Shown: positions 1 to 9,802, counted from the stretch's first letter. The stretch: 64,000 nucleotides of DNA from Desulfopila sp. IMCC35006 (GCF_005116645.1 NZ_SWCM01000011.1:124001-188000); one strand, 5' to 3'. Notes: generated by a model from the letters alone, not told the origin. A program made the numbers and translations.

Positions 1-293
1 ATCAGGATGAAGGTCAACTCCTCGTCCGAGAGGCGCCAGTTGAGGGGGACGACGATGGCCCCGATAGCCGACACCGCGCCGAACACCGTAAAGTAACGGT
101 GATCGTTCTTGGCCAGGACCGCCACCCGGTCCCCTTTGCCAATACCCTTGCCGGCTAAGGTAGCGGCGAATGCATTCGAATCCCGGAGAAGTGCTTCAAA
201 ACTGAGCCTGAGGTCACCTGCGACCACGGCGGTCCGATCCTTGTAGAGGTGGGCGTTTCGGCGGTACATATCGTAGATGGAAAAGCTGCGCAT
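1..293 (-). CDS. AMP-dependent acyl-CoA synthetase/ligase, N-terminal part (runs off the window)
   Basis: The minus strand carries an open frame from an ATG at 293 to the window edge. About 97 residues are visible. They begin MRSFSIYDMYRRNAHLYKDR and continue through a short-helix region ending near 'VVPLNWRLSDEELTFIL', which is the usual N-terminal part of ANL-superfamily (AMP-binding) acid:CoA ligases. The catalytic P-loop and adenylate motifs would lie outside the window, so the substrate cannot be named. An AGGAGG ribosome site sits six bases before the 293 ATG, which favours it over the in-frame ATG at 299. The gene is transcribed away from the rest of the window. Confidence 0.85.
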   Translation of the reverse strand, partial: MRSFSIYDMYRRNAHLYKDRTAVVAGDLRLSFEALLRDSNAFAATLAGKGIGKGDRVAVLAKNDHRYFTVFGAVSAIGAIVVPLNWRLSDEELTFIL

Positions 294-477
294 ACACATC
301 CTCCTTGGTTTTTCGTCCAAAAACCCCTCACTAAATAAGAATTAACTGATCCCTTACAGCAACGGAACATATCAATGAAAATGAGACATCATTACGACTA
401 ATTTAGACTCACTCGGGGACTGGTAACGATTCGTTCAAATATTGCAGTTGAAAATTTATAGAATCATGCCGATGATA

Positions 478-675
478 TCAATCATCGCTGAGAGGAACAC
501 GTTTATTGCCATAATTTACTTCAATATAAGGCTTATTTTCATTAAGATCATATTTTCCGATCCTATTTACATGACCAATACGAAATGGGCCGAGGCAAGG
601 CTGGATTTCAGAGGTGATAATGTAACCTTCTGCAGTGAGATCCTCCAAGATACTTATCTGATTATAATCATTCAT
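478..675 (-). CDS. possible small hypothetical protein (65 aa)
   Basis: This 65-codon frame starts at an ATG at 675 with an AAGGGA-like ribosome site just upstream. The product is mildly acidic, has no membrane segment and matches no family I recognise. It lies alone in an AT-rich stretch (about 300-850) with no competing frame of better quality. The composition is protein-like, but a chance frame cannot be excluded. The rest of 300-852 shows nothing I can name. Confidence 0.3.
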   Translation of the reverse strand: MNDYNQISILEDLTAEGYIITSEIQPCLGPFRIGHVNRIGKYDLNENKPYIEVNYGNKRVPLSDD

Positions 676-852
676 GAATCCCTTTCTGCCAGGCTAGGAC
701 GGGCTGGAAAATTAGGTTAAAAATTGAGACCGGGCAATCCTCCGTTGGTGTACTGATTCCCCTCTCGCGGTGTGAAACATCAACCCACCGTGAGAATTTT
801 CAGGACACAGGTCCAACGTAGAGCAATTCATTGGTTCCTGAATTGGACCCTG

Positions 853-1149
853 TTACAACCGCGGGCCTGCCTCGGCGCGCAGGTCGGCATACTCCCTGTT
901 CTTTTCCATGTAAGTGGCGACATAGGAACACTGGGCCACCACCTTTTTGCCCTGGCGGCGTGCATCGTCGAGCGCACATTTGGCCAATCGGGCGGCCACG
1001 TTTTGACCCCGCAATTCATTGGGTACAAAGGTATGAGTGAAAACCAGCAGTTTTTCTCCTTGTTCCACATAATCAAGCAGGGCTACCTTACCCTCAATGA
1101 TCAACTCAAAGCGTTTCATCAGTTCATTTTTTAGCGGTTGATTTTCCAT
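853..1149 (-). CDS. small GNAT-like N-acetyltransferase (COG2388/YjdJ type)
   Basis: The 98-residue product has the compact GNAT fold seen in COG2388 proteins. A beta-strand region 'ALLDYVEQGEKLLVFTHTFV' is followed by the acetyl-CoA pyrophosphate loop 'ELRGQNVAARLAKCALD' (a variant R/Q-x-x-G-x-A/G motif), then 'VVAQCSYVATYMEKN'. Family members are short and lack a dedicated substrate-binding domain. Their acceptor is generally unknown. The frame stays open upstream to 1269, but a GGAGG ribosome site precedes the ATG at 1149 and that start gives the normal family length. No operon partner is visible. Confidence 0.85.
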   Translation of the reverse strand: MENQPLKNELMKRFELIIEGKVALLDYVEQGEKLLVFTHTFVPNELRGQNVAARLAKCALDDARRQGKKVVAQCSYVATYMEKNREYADLRAEAGPRL

Positions 1150-1443
1150 GGTATTCCCCTCCGGGTGCCCGATTTGTTCTTTTTTTGTTAGGACATTTAG
1201 CACTTCGTCAGCCCCAGTTTTTTGTCCAATGGTAGATATTGGGTATGCGGCCTCCATAAGCATGTGCATTTTGAGAAGAATATCCTCTTTCCAAAAGCGT
1301 TACAACTACAGATAAGATCCAGAAAGAATGAATAACCCTCCAGATAAACAGCGAGGTGGATAATCAATTCGTCCGAGACCAAGCAACCCGATAACCAAGC
1401 CTCTCGTCTGGCAATAAATTATTGTGAGTCCAGAAGATTAGCC

Positions 1444-1565
1444 ACACTTCATAAGTGTTGATCTATTGATGCAAATATCCTATATCTAAATACAACCGAC
1501 TTAATCAAGATCATTAACCGTGAAACACAGACACAGCCTATAGCTTAAAAAAAGAACATGGTTCT
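1444..1565 (+). promoter_or_regulatory. narG upstream region with three short palindromes
   Basis: The 464 bases between the acetyltransferase and narG hold no convincing gene. Three inverted repeats stand out: ACACTT-cat-AAGTGT at 1444-1458, TTAAT-N7-ATTAA at 1501-1517 and AGAAC-atg-GTTCT at 1553-1565. None is a consensus FNR (TTGAT-N4-ATCAA) or NarL site, but the position directly before a nitrate reductase operon makes them candidate sites for a CRP/FNR-type or response regulator. The repeats are seen directly; the role is inferred. Confidence 0.35.
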
Positions 1566-1613
1566 ATAGTTTTCCGTGTCTGAACGTTTTGCCTTCTCTT
1601 AAGGGAGGTTGTG

Positions 1614-4600
1614 ATGTCTGGAAGAGATTTCATGAAGCGGTTTCGCTTTTTTCGCCCCCGGGGCACCGAGGCTGACTGTCTGGAAGAGAAAATTTCCGAC
1701 GGTTGGGCGGAAAAACGATGTGGTCAGCGGGAATGGGAACATTTTTATCGTGACCGGTGGCAGTATGATAAAAAGGTGCGGTCCACCCACGGCGTCAACT
1801 GTACCGGCTCCTGCTCGTGGGACGTTTACGTTAAAAACGGGATCATCGTCTGGGAAACCCAGGCCACCGATTATCCAGCCTGCGGCGAGGGTTTTCCTAA
1901 CCACGAACCCAGAGGCTGTCCTCGCGGCTCCACTTTTTCCTGGTACACCTACAGTCCGGTCCGCATCAAATATCCCCTTATCCGCTCGTCTCTTTTGGAA
2001 CTCTGGCGGGAATCCTTAGCCACCCATGGCGATGCCGTCAAGGCCTGGCGCGATATTGCCGGCAATCCGGAAAAACGCGGCCGGTACCAGCGCGACCGGG
2101 GCAAAGGCGGATTGGTCCGCCTGTCATGGGATGAAGCGACAACGATCACCGCCGCTTCTCTGGTCCATACCATCCAGCGCTACGGTCCCGACCGGATCTT
2201 CGGTTTCACCCCTATCCCGGCGATGTCCATGGTTGCCTATGCCGCAGGGACCAGGTTTCTCTCCTTGATTGGCGGCTCCGCCATCAGTTTTTACGACTGG
2301 TACGCAGACCTCCCGCCGGCCTCCCCCCAGATCTGGGGGGAGCAGACGGACGTGCCGGAGAGCGCCGACTGGTATGAGTCAACCTATATGATTGTCTGGG
2401 GGACCAATCTGCCCATGACCAGAACCCCGGACGCCCATTTCTTCACCGAGGCAAGGTATCGCGGGGCGAAAGTGACGGCGGTGGCCCCGGATTACGCCGA
2501 ATATGTCAAGTTCGCCGACAGCTGGCTGCCGGCCCGGGCGGGCACCGACGCGGCTTTGGCCATGGCCATGACCCACGTGATCGTCAAGGAATTCTATATT
2601 GATACCCCCACCGCCTACTTTATCGATTATGCCAAACGCTTTACGGATCTGCCCTTTGCTGTTGTTCTTCAACCAGCAGGCGACAGTTTGGTCTCGGGTC
2701 GGTTTCTGACCGCTGCCGATCTGGGAACGGAGGCAACCAATCCGCGCTGGAAAACCGTTTTCTTCGATAGCACAACCGCAAGCTGGGTAGTCCCCAACGG
2801 CAGCATCGGCTTTCGCTGGGACGAGGCCGCCGGCCACTGGAATCTTCATCTGCAGGATTCCCAGAACGATGCCGTGGTAGATCCACTGCTCAGCTATGCC
2901 GGCGATAGTGACAGCTGGCGGACGGTCACCCTGCCTTTTTTCGACGATAAAGGACCCGCAACGAAAAACGGCCGAGTACCGGTCAAAACGATCAAAACAG
3001 CCGCAGGTGATATTCTCGTCACCACGGTATTTGACCTGATGACCGCCCAGTTGGGGATAGCCCGCCAGGAGGACGATGGCCGCAGGCAAGACAACTCGGT
3101 GCATTACCCAACCAGCTATGACGACCCCCAACCCTTCACGCCGGCATGGCAGCAGGCAATAACCGGTGTCCCACCGAAGGACGTCATCCAGGTAGCGCGG
3201 GAATTCGCCGAAAATGCTGACAAGACCCACGGTAAGTCCATGATCTTCTTAGGTGCCGGGACCAATCACTGGTATCACAGCGATATGATCTACCGGGCTA
3301 TCGTCAACCTGACCACCCTCTGCGGCTGTCAAGGCGTCAACGGCGGAGGCTGGGCCCATTATGTGGGCCAGGAGAAGGTGCGGCCCCAGGCCGGCTGGTC
3401 CCAGCTTGCCTTCGCTCTTGACTGGACACGCCCTCCACGCCAGCAGAACGGTACATCGTTCTACTACTTCGCCACCGACCAGTGGCGTTATGATGACCTC
3501 AACGCCGAAACCCTTCTCTGGCCCATGGCCGGTGGCGATTCCCCACGGCACATGGCGGATTACAATGCTGTGGCCGTCCGACTCGGCTGGCTGCCATCCT
3601 ACCCCCAATTCAATCGCAACCCCTTGGATATCTGCCGGGAGGCGGTGGAAAAAGGTGCGGCCACGGACAAGGATATTATCGCCCATGCCGTCGAACAGCT
3701 GAAAAACGGCTCGCTTCGCTTTGCCGTGGAGGACCCTGACCACCCGGATAATTTTCCCAGGGTACTCTTTCTCTGGCGGGCTAATCTGCTTGGGGCCAGC
3801 AGCAAGGGCCATGAATATTTTCTCAAACATCTGCTGGGCGTTGACAACGCTGTCCAAAACGCCGAGAGTGCGCTCCGTCCCGAGGAGATCACCTTGCGGG
3901 ACCCGGCCCCCGAAGGAAAACTCGACCTTCTCGTCACCCTGGAACTGCGTATGTCCACCAGCGCCATGTACTCCGACATCGTGTTGCCGGCAGCGGGCTG
4001 GTACGAGATGCACGATCTGAGTACCACCGACATGCACCCCTTCATCCATCCGTTCAACCCGGCGGTGGACCCGCCATGGGAGGCGAAAACCAGTTGGGAC
4101 CAGTTCAGCGCGATCGCCGAAAAATTTTCCGAATTGGCTGCAGTCCACTTGGGGGAGATGAAGGATCTCGTCGCGACTCCACTCCTCCACGACAGTCCGG
4201 GTGAGATTGGGCAGTCGGCAATCCTTGACTGGCGCAAGGGTGAAACTGAGCCGATACCCGGGCGGACCATGCCCCAGCTATCGGTGATCACCAGGGATTT
4301 CCCCAATGCCTATAAAATGATGACGGCATTGGGGCCTTTGGTCCATCAGGTAGGGGTGGGCTCAAAGGGCGTCGCCTGGTCCGGTAAAGAGGAGTATGCA
4401 GAGCTTGCCACCGAACTCGGTACAGTGACGGCCCCCGGTAAGAGCTATGGGATGCCGTCACTTATCAACGGTAAACAGGCCGCCCAGACCATCTTGAAGC
4501 TGGCACCCGAGACCAATGGCGAGACCGCATTTAAATCCTGGGCCGGGGTTGAGAAAAAGTCCGGTCTGTCCCTTACCCATCTGAGCGCCGGCCGCCGTGA

Positions 4601-5369
4601 CGAAAAGATATCGTTTAACGATATCACCGCCCAGCCGCGAAAAATCATCACCTCACCGGTGTGGAGCGGTATCGAATCGGAGACCCGGCGCTATTCGCCC
4701 TTTGTGATCAATATCGAGGAAAAAGTGCCTTTCAGGACGCTGACAGGTCGAGCTCAGTTCTATCTTGACCACCCCTGGATGCTCAATTTCGGCGAGGGAC
4801 TCCCCTTGTACCGGCCGCCTCTTCATCTGCCGCTGAACAATAGTCCCTATAGCGTTGTAGAAGCACTTGCCAAAATAAAGCCGGGCGTAACAGAGGATGG
4901 GCGAAAGAGTCTGGCCCTCAGCTACCTGACCCCCCACTCCAAGTGGTCCATCCACAGCACCTATTCCGATACCCTGATTCTACTCACCCTGTTTCGGGGT
5001 GGCGAGGCCATCTGGATCAGCGATGTCGACGCCCGGACTCTCGAAGTAAAAGACAATGAATGGCTCGAGTGCTTCAATGAAAACGGAGTGGTCATGGCCA
5101 AGGCCGTGGTCAGCCACCGGATTCCTCCCGGCGCGGCTTTCATGTATCATGCCCAGGAGCGTCTCATCAATACCCCGGGTTCCCCGCTCTCCAAACAGCG
5201 GGGCGGCACCCACAACAGCGTAACCCGAATTATGGTAAAACCGACGCATATGATCGGCGGCTACGCCCAACTCAGCTACGGCTTCAACTATTACGGTCCG
5301 GTCGGGTCCCAGCGGGATGAGGTGATCGTGGTACGTAAAGCCGGGGAGGTGGATTGGTATGAAGATTAA
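1614..5369 (+). CDS. narG: respiratory nitrate reductase alpha subunit NarG
   Basis: NarG is the molybdenum bis-MGD catalytic subunit that reduces nitrate to nitrite on the cytoplasmic face of the membrane. The 1251-residue product aligns by eye along its whole length with E. coli NarG. The FS0 4Fe-4S ligands are His59, Cys63, Cys67 and Cys102 in the pattern H-x3-C-x3-C-x34-C. Asp228 in 'FYDWYADLPPASPQ' is the expected Mo ligand. Conserved blocks such as 'GGGWAHYVGQEKVRPQ' and 'RGGTHNSVTRI' are intact. GGGAGG lies five bases before the ATG at 1614, which is a better start than the GTG at 1611. The stop overlaps narH by 11 bases. Confidence 0.98.
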   Translation: MSGRDFMKRFRFFRPRGTEADCLEEKISDGWAEKRCGQREWEHFYRDRWQYDKKVRSTHGVNCTGSCSWDVYVKNGIIVWETQATDYPACGEGFPNHEPRGCPRGSTFSWYTYSPVRIKYPLIRSSLLELWRESLATHGDAVKAWRDIAGNPEKRGRYQRDRGKGGLVRLSWDEATTITAASLVHTIQRYGPDRIFGFTPIPAMSMVAYAAGTRFLSLIGGSAISFYDWYADLPPASPQIWGEQTDVPESADWYESTYMIVWGTNLPMTRTPDAHFFTEARYRGAKVTAVAPDYAEYVKFADSWLPARAGTDAALAMAMTHVIVKEFYIDTPTAYFIDYAKRFTDLPFAVVLQPAGDSLVSGRFLTAADLGTEATNPRWKTVFFDSTTASWVVPNGSIGFRWDEAAGHWNLHLQDSQNDAVVDPLLSYAGDSDSWRTVTLPFFDDKGPATKNGRVPVKTIKTAAGDILVTTVFDLMTAQLGIARQEDDGRRQDNSVHYPTSYDDPQPFTPAWQQAITGVPPKDVIQVAREFAENADKTHGKSMIFLGAGTNHWYHSDMIYRAIVNLTTLCGCQGVNGGGWAHYVGQEKVRPQAGWSQLAFALDWTRPPRQQNGTSFYYFATDQWRYDDLNAETLLWPMAGGDSPRHMADYNAVAVRLGWLPSYPQFNRNPLDICREAVEKGAATDKDIIAHAVEQLKNGSLRFAVEDPDHPDNFPRVLFLWRANLLGASSKGHEYFLKHLLGVDNAVQNAESALRPEEITLRDPAPEGKLDLLVTLELRMSTSAMYSDIVLPAAGWYEMHDLSTTDMHPFIHPFNPAVDPPWEAKTSWDQFSAIAEKFSELAAVHLGEMKDLVATPLLHDSPGEIGQSAILDWRKGETEPIPGRTMPQLSVITRDFPNAYKMMTALGPLVHQVGVGSKGVAWSGKEEYAELATELGTVTAPGKSYGMPSLINGKQAAQTILKLAPETNGETAFKSWAGVEKKSGLSLTHLSAGRRDEKISFNDITAQPRKIITSPVWSGIESETRRYSPFVINIEEKVPFRTLTGRAQFYLDHPWMLNFGEGLPLYRPPLHLPLNNSPYSVVEALAKIKPGVTEDGRKSLALSYLTPHSKWSIHSTYSDTLILLTLFRGGEAIWISDVDARTLEVKDNEWLECFNENGVVMAKAVVSHRIPPGAAFMYHAQERLINTPGSPLSKQRGGTHNSVTRIMVKPTHMIGGYAQLSYGFNYYGPVGSQRDEVIVVRKAGEVDWYED

Positions 5370-6783
5370 AGTCCAGATGTCCATGGTGCTCAACCTGGAC
5401 AAATGTATCGGCTGCCATACCTGCAGTATCCCGTGTAAAAATGTCTGGACCACCCGCAAGGGCGCCGAATACATGTGGTTCAACAACGTGGAAACCAAGC
5501 CCGGTATCGGCTATCCCCGTGAGTGGGAGAACCAGTCAAAGCACAAGGGCGGCTGGGTTATGGACGGAGGCGAACTGCGTCTGAAGGGTGGTGGACGTCT
5601 GCAGAAGGTCGCCCGTGTTTTTCACAATCCTGATCTGCCTGTCATTGACGACTATTACGAGCCATGGGATTATGACTACGCGAGCCTCATTACCGCACCT
5701 CATAAAAACCACCAACCTTCAATCCGCCCGAAATCCCAGGTGACCGGAGAACCCATGCAGATTAAATGGGGGCCCAACTGGGACGACGACCTTGCCGGCG
5801 TCTGCGAGACGGGTGCCCGGGATGTCAACTTCAGCGGTCTTGATCACGCCATCTATCTTTCTTTTAAGCAGGTCTTCATGTTCTACCTGCCCCGCTTGTG
5901 TGAGCATTGCCTCAACCCCGCCTGTGTCGCCTCGTGCCCCTCCGGAGCGATGTATAAAAGGGACGAGGACGGCATTGTTCTCGTCGACCAGGAACGGTGT
6001 CGGGGATGGCGCTACTGCGTATCGGGCTGCCCCTACAAGAAGGTCTACTTCAACTGGAAAACGCATCGGTCAGAGAAATGCATCTTCTGTTATCCCCGGC
6101 TCGAGGCAGGACTCACAACCCTCTGTGCCCATAGCTGCGTAGGCCGCATCCGCTATGTCGGGGTGGTTCTTTATGATGCCGACCGCATCCATGAAGCGGC
6201 ATCGGCCAAAACCGACAAGGAAGTGTATCCGGCTCATCTGGATCTCTTTCTCGACCCATCGGATCCGGAGACAATCGCTGCGGCGGCAAACCAGGGCATC
6301 CCCGAGCATGTGATGGCAGCTGCCCGTCGTTCGCCGATTTATACGCTGGCCAAGACCTGGCAACTGGCCCTGCCGCTGCACCCGGAATTCAGGACCCTGC
6401 CCATGGTCTGGTATATTCCACCGCTGAGTCCGGTCGAAGCACTGGCGGGGAACGAGGATATCAGGACGGCTGTCGACAACCTCAGGATCCCGGTAAAATA
6501 TCTGGCCAATCTGCTCACTGCCGGAGACGAAGAGCCTGTTCGTCTGGCCCTGAAACGGCTGGCCGCAGTCCGGGCGTATATGCGCTCGGTGCGGGTGGAA
6601 AAAAAACCAGACGACACCATCGCGGCCTCCGTCGGTCTTGATTCTGCAACTCTCTTGAAAATGTATGATCTTCTCGCTATCGCTAAACTCGAGGATCGAT
6701 TTGTGGTCCCTACGGCTACACACTTGGAAAATAACCCACTGCATACCATCAAGGGCTGCGCAGGATTTCCCGACTACCGGTGA
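5359..6783 (+). CDS. narH: respiratory nitrate reductase beta subunit NarH
   Basis: NarH is the iron-sulfur electron-transfer subunit linking NarI haems to NarG. The 474-residue protein starts with the ferredoxin-like motif 'CIGCHTCSIPCKNVW'. The later cysteine groups are 'CEHCLNPACVASCPSGA', 'CRGWRYCVSGCPYKK' and 'CIFCYPRL' with 'CAHSCVGRIR'. The Trp in C-R-G-W replaces a cysteine ligand and marks the 3Fe-4S cluster characteristic of NarH. Length is slightly below E. coli NarH (512). It overlaps the end of narG, which implies translational coupling, and is followed by narJ after about 30 bases. Confidence 0.98.
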   Translation: MKIKVQMSMVLNLDKCIGCHTCSIPCKNVWTTRKGAEYMWFNNVETKPGIGYPREWENQSKHKGGWVMDGGELRLKGGGRLQKVARVFHNPDLPVIDDYYEPWDYDYASLITAPHKNHQPSIRPKSQVTGEPMQIKWGPNWDDDLAGVCETGARDVNFSGLDHAIYLSFKQVFMFYLPRLCEHCLNPACVASCPSGAMYKRDEDGIVLVDQERCRGWRYCVSGCPYKKVYFNWKTHRSEKCIFCYPRLEAGLTTLCAHSCVGRIRYVGVVLYDADRIHEAASAKTDKEVYPAHLDLFLDPSDPETIAAAANQGIPEHVMAAARRSPIYTLAKTWQLALPLHPEFRTLPMVWYIPPLSPVEALAGNEDIRTAVDNLRIPVKYLANLLTAGDEEPVRLALKRLAAVRAYMRSVRVEKKPDDTIAASVGLDSATLLKMYDLLAIAKLEDRFVVPTATHLENNPLHTIKGCAGFPDYR

Positions 6784-6816
6784 GACAGGCAGCGGGAAAT
6801 GAAGGAGATGAAAGAA

Positions 6817-7377
6817 ATGGTGGATATCATGACTGACAACGATCGTGTGCAATGCAAGCTGCTGGCGTTGCTGCTCGACTACCCGGCCTCCTCATGGGAA
6901 ACAGATCTCGTCGACGTACGCGAAACCGTTGATACGGTAGATGATCTGCAGCGGCGAGACCTGCTGCAGAGTTTTTTGCGTTATGCAGAAGCGACCCCGC
7001 TCTTAAAGCTGCAAGAAAACTACACCGCAGCTTTTGACCTTGAGCCGACCACCAGTCTGTATCTGACCTATCATCTCATGGGCGACAGTGAGGACCGCGG
7101 TAAAGCTCTCGCCGCGCTCCTGTGGCTGTACCATCGCGAAGGGTATGATGCGGCCATTGGCGAACTGCCGGATTATCTGCCCATGATTCTGGAATTTCTC
7201 GCTTTATGTCCAAAGCCGGAAGACGCCGACCTGCTTTGGTCCTGTCTCGGCACGGTAACTGATCTGGCTGAACGTCTGGCCAAAAACCGCCATCCCTATG
7301 CGGGTTTGGTGGAATTGGCGGCCGACATTGTACAACCTCGTATGTCCACTCACCCTGACACGAGTAAGGAGGTCTAA
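6817..7377 (+). CDS. narJ: nitrate reductase assembly chaperone NarJ
   Basis: NarJ is a TorD-family helical chaperone needed for molybdenum cofactor insertion and membrane docking of NarGH; it is not part of the final enzyme. The family signature is visible as 'LLDYPASSWETDL' near the N-terminus, 'LYLTYHLMGDSEDRGKALAALL' in the middle and 'LPDYLPMILEFLA' further on. Four in-frame ATG codons occur between 6799 and 6829. AAGGAG at 6802-6807 is best spaced for the ATG at 6817, though 6799 would give 192 residues. It lies between narH and narI as in most nar operons. Confidence 0.93.
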   Translation: MVDIMTDNDRVQCKLLALLLDYPASSWETDLVDVRETVDTVDDLQRRDLLQSFLRYAEATPLLKLQENYTAAFDLEPTTSLYLTYHLMGDSEDRGKALAALLWLYHREGYDAAIGELPDYLPMILEFLALCPKPEDADLLWSCLGTVTDLAERLAKNRHPYAGLVELAADIVQPRMSTHPDTSKEV

Positions 7378-7378
7378 T

Positions 7379-8050
7379 ATGGATCTGGGCAACACTCTGG
7401 CATTTCTTGTTTTCCCTTATATTGCGCTGACAATTTTCACCATAGGTCATCTCTTGCGGTATTTGACCGATCGTTATAACTGGAATTCGAGATCCAGTGA
7501 ATTTCTCGAAAAGAAACAATTATTCTTCGGCTCAACGATCTTTCACTGGGGTATAATTCTGACTTTTCTCGGCCACTTCGGAGGGCTTCTGGTCCCCCAA
7601 AGTTTTTTAGACATGGTGGGCATCAACGGCCAAATGCATACAGCAATCGCCCATTCCAGTGGACTGGTGGTCGGAAGTGGTGCACTTATTGGACTCGGCC
7701 TACTGCTCTATCGACGTATCTCATTGTTACGGATCAAGCTCACCACCAGCTGGAACGACTTCGTCACTCTGGGCGGCCTGATCTTTGTTGTCGGTGCCGG
7801 TCTCTACAATGTATTTTTTGGTGATTTTTACGTTTTGGACACGGTTGCTCCCTGGATTCGGGGGATCATAACCTTTACCCCTGATCCTACGCTGATGCAG
7901 AGTGTCCCCTGGAGCTACAAGATACATATCCTGAGTGCTTTGACCCTGTTGGCATTTTCTCCATTTAGCCGTCTTGTGCATATCTGGAGTGCACCGGTAG
8001 GATATTTTTCCCGGGGCTGGATACTGTTCAGGCGCAAGGTGGTGGAATAA
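7379..8050 (+). CDS. narI: respiratory nitrate reductase gamma subunit NarI (cytochrome b)
   Basis: NarI is the five-helix dihaem cytochrome b that oxidises quinol and anchors NarGH. The 223-residue protein has the usual family length. Its haem ligands are in expected spacing: two His ten residues apart in 'FHWGIILTFLGH' (E. coli H56/H66) and two eighteen apart between 'YKIHIL' and 'RLVHIW' (E. coli H187/H205). The frame stays open upstream to 7298, but AAGGAGG just before the ATG at 7379 gives the correct N-terminus. It ends seven bases from the convergent transporter gene. Confidence 0.97.
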   Translation: MDLGNTLAFLVFPYIALTIFTIGHLLRYLTDRYNWNSRSSEFLEKKQLFFGSTIFHWGIILTFLGHFGGLLVPQSFLDMVGINGQMHTAIAHSSGLVVGSGALIGLGLLLYRRISLLRIKLTTSWNDFVTLGGLIFVVGAGLYNVFFGDFYVLDTVAPWIRGIITFTPDPTLMQSVPWSYKIHILSALTLLAFSPFSRLVHIWSAPVGYFSRGWILFRRKVVE

Positions 8051-8057
8051 AACTGTA

Positions 8058-9260
8058 TCACATCTTCGATCTCGTGACGGTGACGACAGGCGTCAATCGA
8101 TCCCGAAAAAAGACGAATATTTCAATGAATAAGAACAACAAAACAACCCAGGCAAAATAGAGGAGCAATGCGTCGTGGAGTGACTGCAGGATTGTGTCTG
8201 CAGCAACGCTCCTGGTAAGATCGAAATTCAGGGTAAAGGCATACAGCATACCGAAGGTAAAGTTTCTCGACCACTGGGTCGGATCATAGCTGAAAAGAGC
8301 ATCCGTGAATCCGTAGAGCCTGGTTCGTGTGACGGCACGGGCAATCTCAACGATTTCCACAATGACAAACCAGAAGATGACCCACAGCCAGATCAGGAGG
8401 ATGATATTGGCAGAGACCACCCCGCAAACGGCACTGGCCAGGCCGGTGATGGACATTGCCCCGTGAATGATGCAGTTGGTGTTGAACCAGCCCTTGTCCA
8501 GATCTATATCGCTGTCCCCCTGGGCATAACGCCGTACAATAAGAAAAAAGCTGACGAGGTAGAACAACACGCCAAACATGATCATCCAGGGGGCAAGCAG
8601 CCGATAATAAAAACTGGTACCAAAGGCGGCCTTCCAGACAATGACCAGGGATTGCGTACTGACCGTCGAGAGCAGCAGTACGCCGTGTACCTTCCGCCAG
8701 GATTCAGTCGTAAGGAACAGGAAAAAATTCCTGACAGCTCGACTGATAAAAAACAACCACAGGCCTATATTGCCGATTACCAGTATCTGTACCAACGGTT
8801 TCCAGTCCGGCAACCTTTGGCAAAGGGCGATGCCGCAGACGGAGGTGCCGGCAATCCAGGTACCAACGGCAAAACTGCCAAGAGGATTGGCAAAGTGTGT
8901 CTTGAAAAGCCTTCTCTTCACCGCATCCATAAGGTAGGAGCCGGCGATAAAGAGAAAGAGAACGAAAAGGACCTGGGTAAGAGGCCGGGCAAGTTCATTG
9001 TTGAGCAAGGAAAAATGATTAATCGCGCCATTTATAAAAATGCCGATTCCCATGACGATCGCACCGGATCCGGTCGGTGAGGGAATGTTTTTCATAAAGA
9101 GGAGCCTGATCAGCAAAAATAAACCGGCGATCAACATCGTCCGGAGCAGCTCAGACGAAGTTGGTATCGAGTTGGTTACGGCAACCCATCCGGCGGCGAC
9201 AGCGCAAACGACAAGAATTGTCGCGCCTTCCAGGCGCCTTACATCCAGGATCTTGATCAT
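8058..9260 (-). CDS. TDT-family membrane transporter (tellurite resistance/C4-dicarboxylate transporter type)
   Basis: The 400-residue product has about ten hydrophobic segments. Several blocks resemble the TDT family (TehA, SLAC1, Mae1): 'NPLGSFAVGTWIAGTSV', 'VSTQSLVIVW', 'IIHGAMSITGLAS' and, near the C-terminus, 'YDPTQWSRNFTFGMLYAF', which parallels the family's YDP-x-x-W-S-x-x-F-x-x-G-M-Y block. Members are anion channels or dicarboxylate carriers; the substrate here is unknown. AAGGAG lies five bases before the ATG at 9260. It converges with narI. The 236 bases upstream, to 9497, contain nothing I recognise. Confidence 0.7.
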   Translation of the reverse strand: MIKILDVRRLEGATILVVCAVAAGWVAVTNSIPTSSELLRTMLIAGLFLLIRLLFMKNIPSPTGSGAIVMGIGIFINGAINHFSLLNNELARPLTQVLFVLFLFIAGSYLMDAVKRRLFKTHFANPLGSFAVGTWIAGTSVCGIALCQRLPDWKPLVQILVIGNIGLWLFFISRAVRNFFLFLTTESWRKVHGVLLLSTVSTQSLVIVWKAAFGTSFYYRLLAPWMIMFGVLFYLVSFFLIVRRYAQGDSDIDLDKGWFNTNCIIHGAMSITGLASAVCGVVSANIILLIWLWVIFWFVIVEIVEIARAVTRTRLYGFTDALFSYDPTQWSRNFTFGMLYAFTLNFDLTRSVAADTILQSLHDALLLYFAWVVLLFLFIEIFVFFRDRLTPVVTVTRSKM

Positions 9261-9496
9261 TGGACTCCTTGGGATGACGAATCAGGGCGCAGATTTTATT
9301 TCGGCAGACATCACCAAAAATTCCGTGTCTCCCGAGCTGAGGTGAATTTGCTTGCAGCATACCAATTTTCAGCTGAAATTCTACAAAAATTGGTGAGAAT
9401 CCTCTACCCAAAACTGGTTACAGAACAGATTGTGAATCTCTGGCCAACGGATGGCCAAAATCACACTTGCTGTTTAATATAATGAGTTCGTAATAG

Positions 9497-9802
9497 ATGT
9501 ACTGCTGGTTTGCAAGTAATCTCGGCGATGCCATGTTGGCAGGAGAACCATTAGAGCATATCAAAGAGCTTTTCCTGGCAGAGTATGCGACGGGCAACAG
9601 CTCAAAAGAGCAGGCCATATTCATTCGCCACGAATCTGAGGGGCGTCTGCATTGTGAAGTAAAGGTCTACTTTTCTCCTGCAGCCGTTATTGTGGCAAAA
9701 GCAGTTAATGCTATCCCTTGCAATAAACCCTGTCCGGACGGTTTAAGTTTGTTGGCCGGTTCCGAGGAGTCGTGGTCGGTACTCTTTCCAAAAACATCGT
9801 AA
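9497..9802 (+). CDS. conserved-looking hypothetical protein (101 aa)
   Basis: The 101-residue product starts MYCWFASNLGDAMLAGEPLE and contains 'FIRHESEGRLHCEVKVYFSPAA' and a cysteine pair near 'PCNKPCPDG'. There is no membrane segment or signal peptide. The ATG has only a weak ribosome site. The gene ends one base before the DUF488 start at 9804, which suggests the two are co-transcribed and translationally coupled. I cannot assign a function. Confidence 0.6.
   Translation: MYCWFASNLGDAMLAGEPLEHIKELFLAEYATGNSSKEQAIFIRHESEGRLHCEVKVYFSPAAVIVAKAVNAIPCNKPCPDGLSLLAGSEESWSVLFPKTS

Noticed and set aside
2379-4306. Long minus-strand frames inside narG
   Set aside because: They oppose a fully conserved gene and have no recognisable product.
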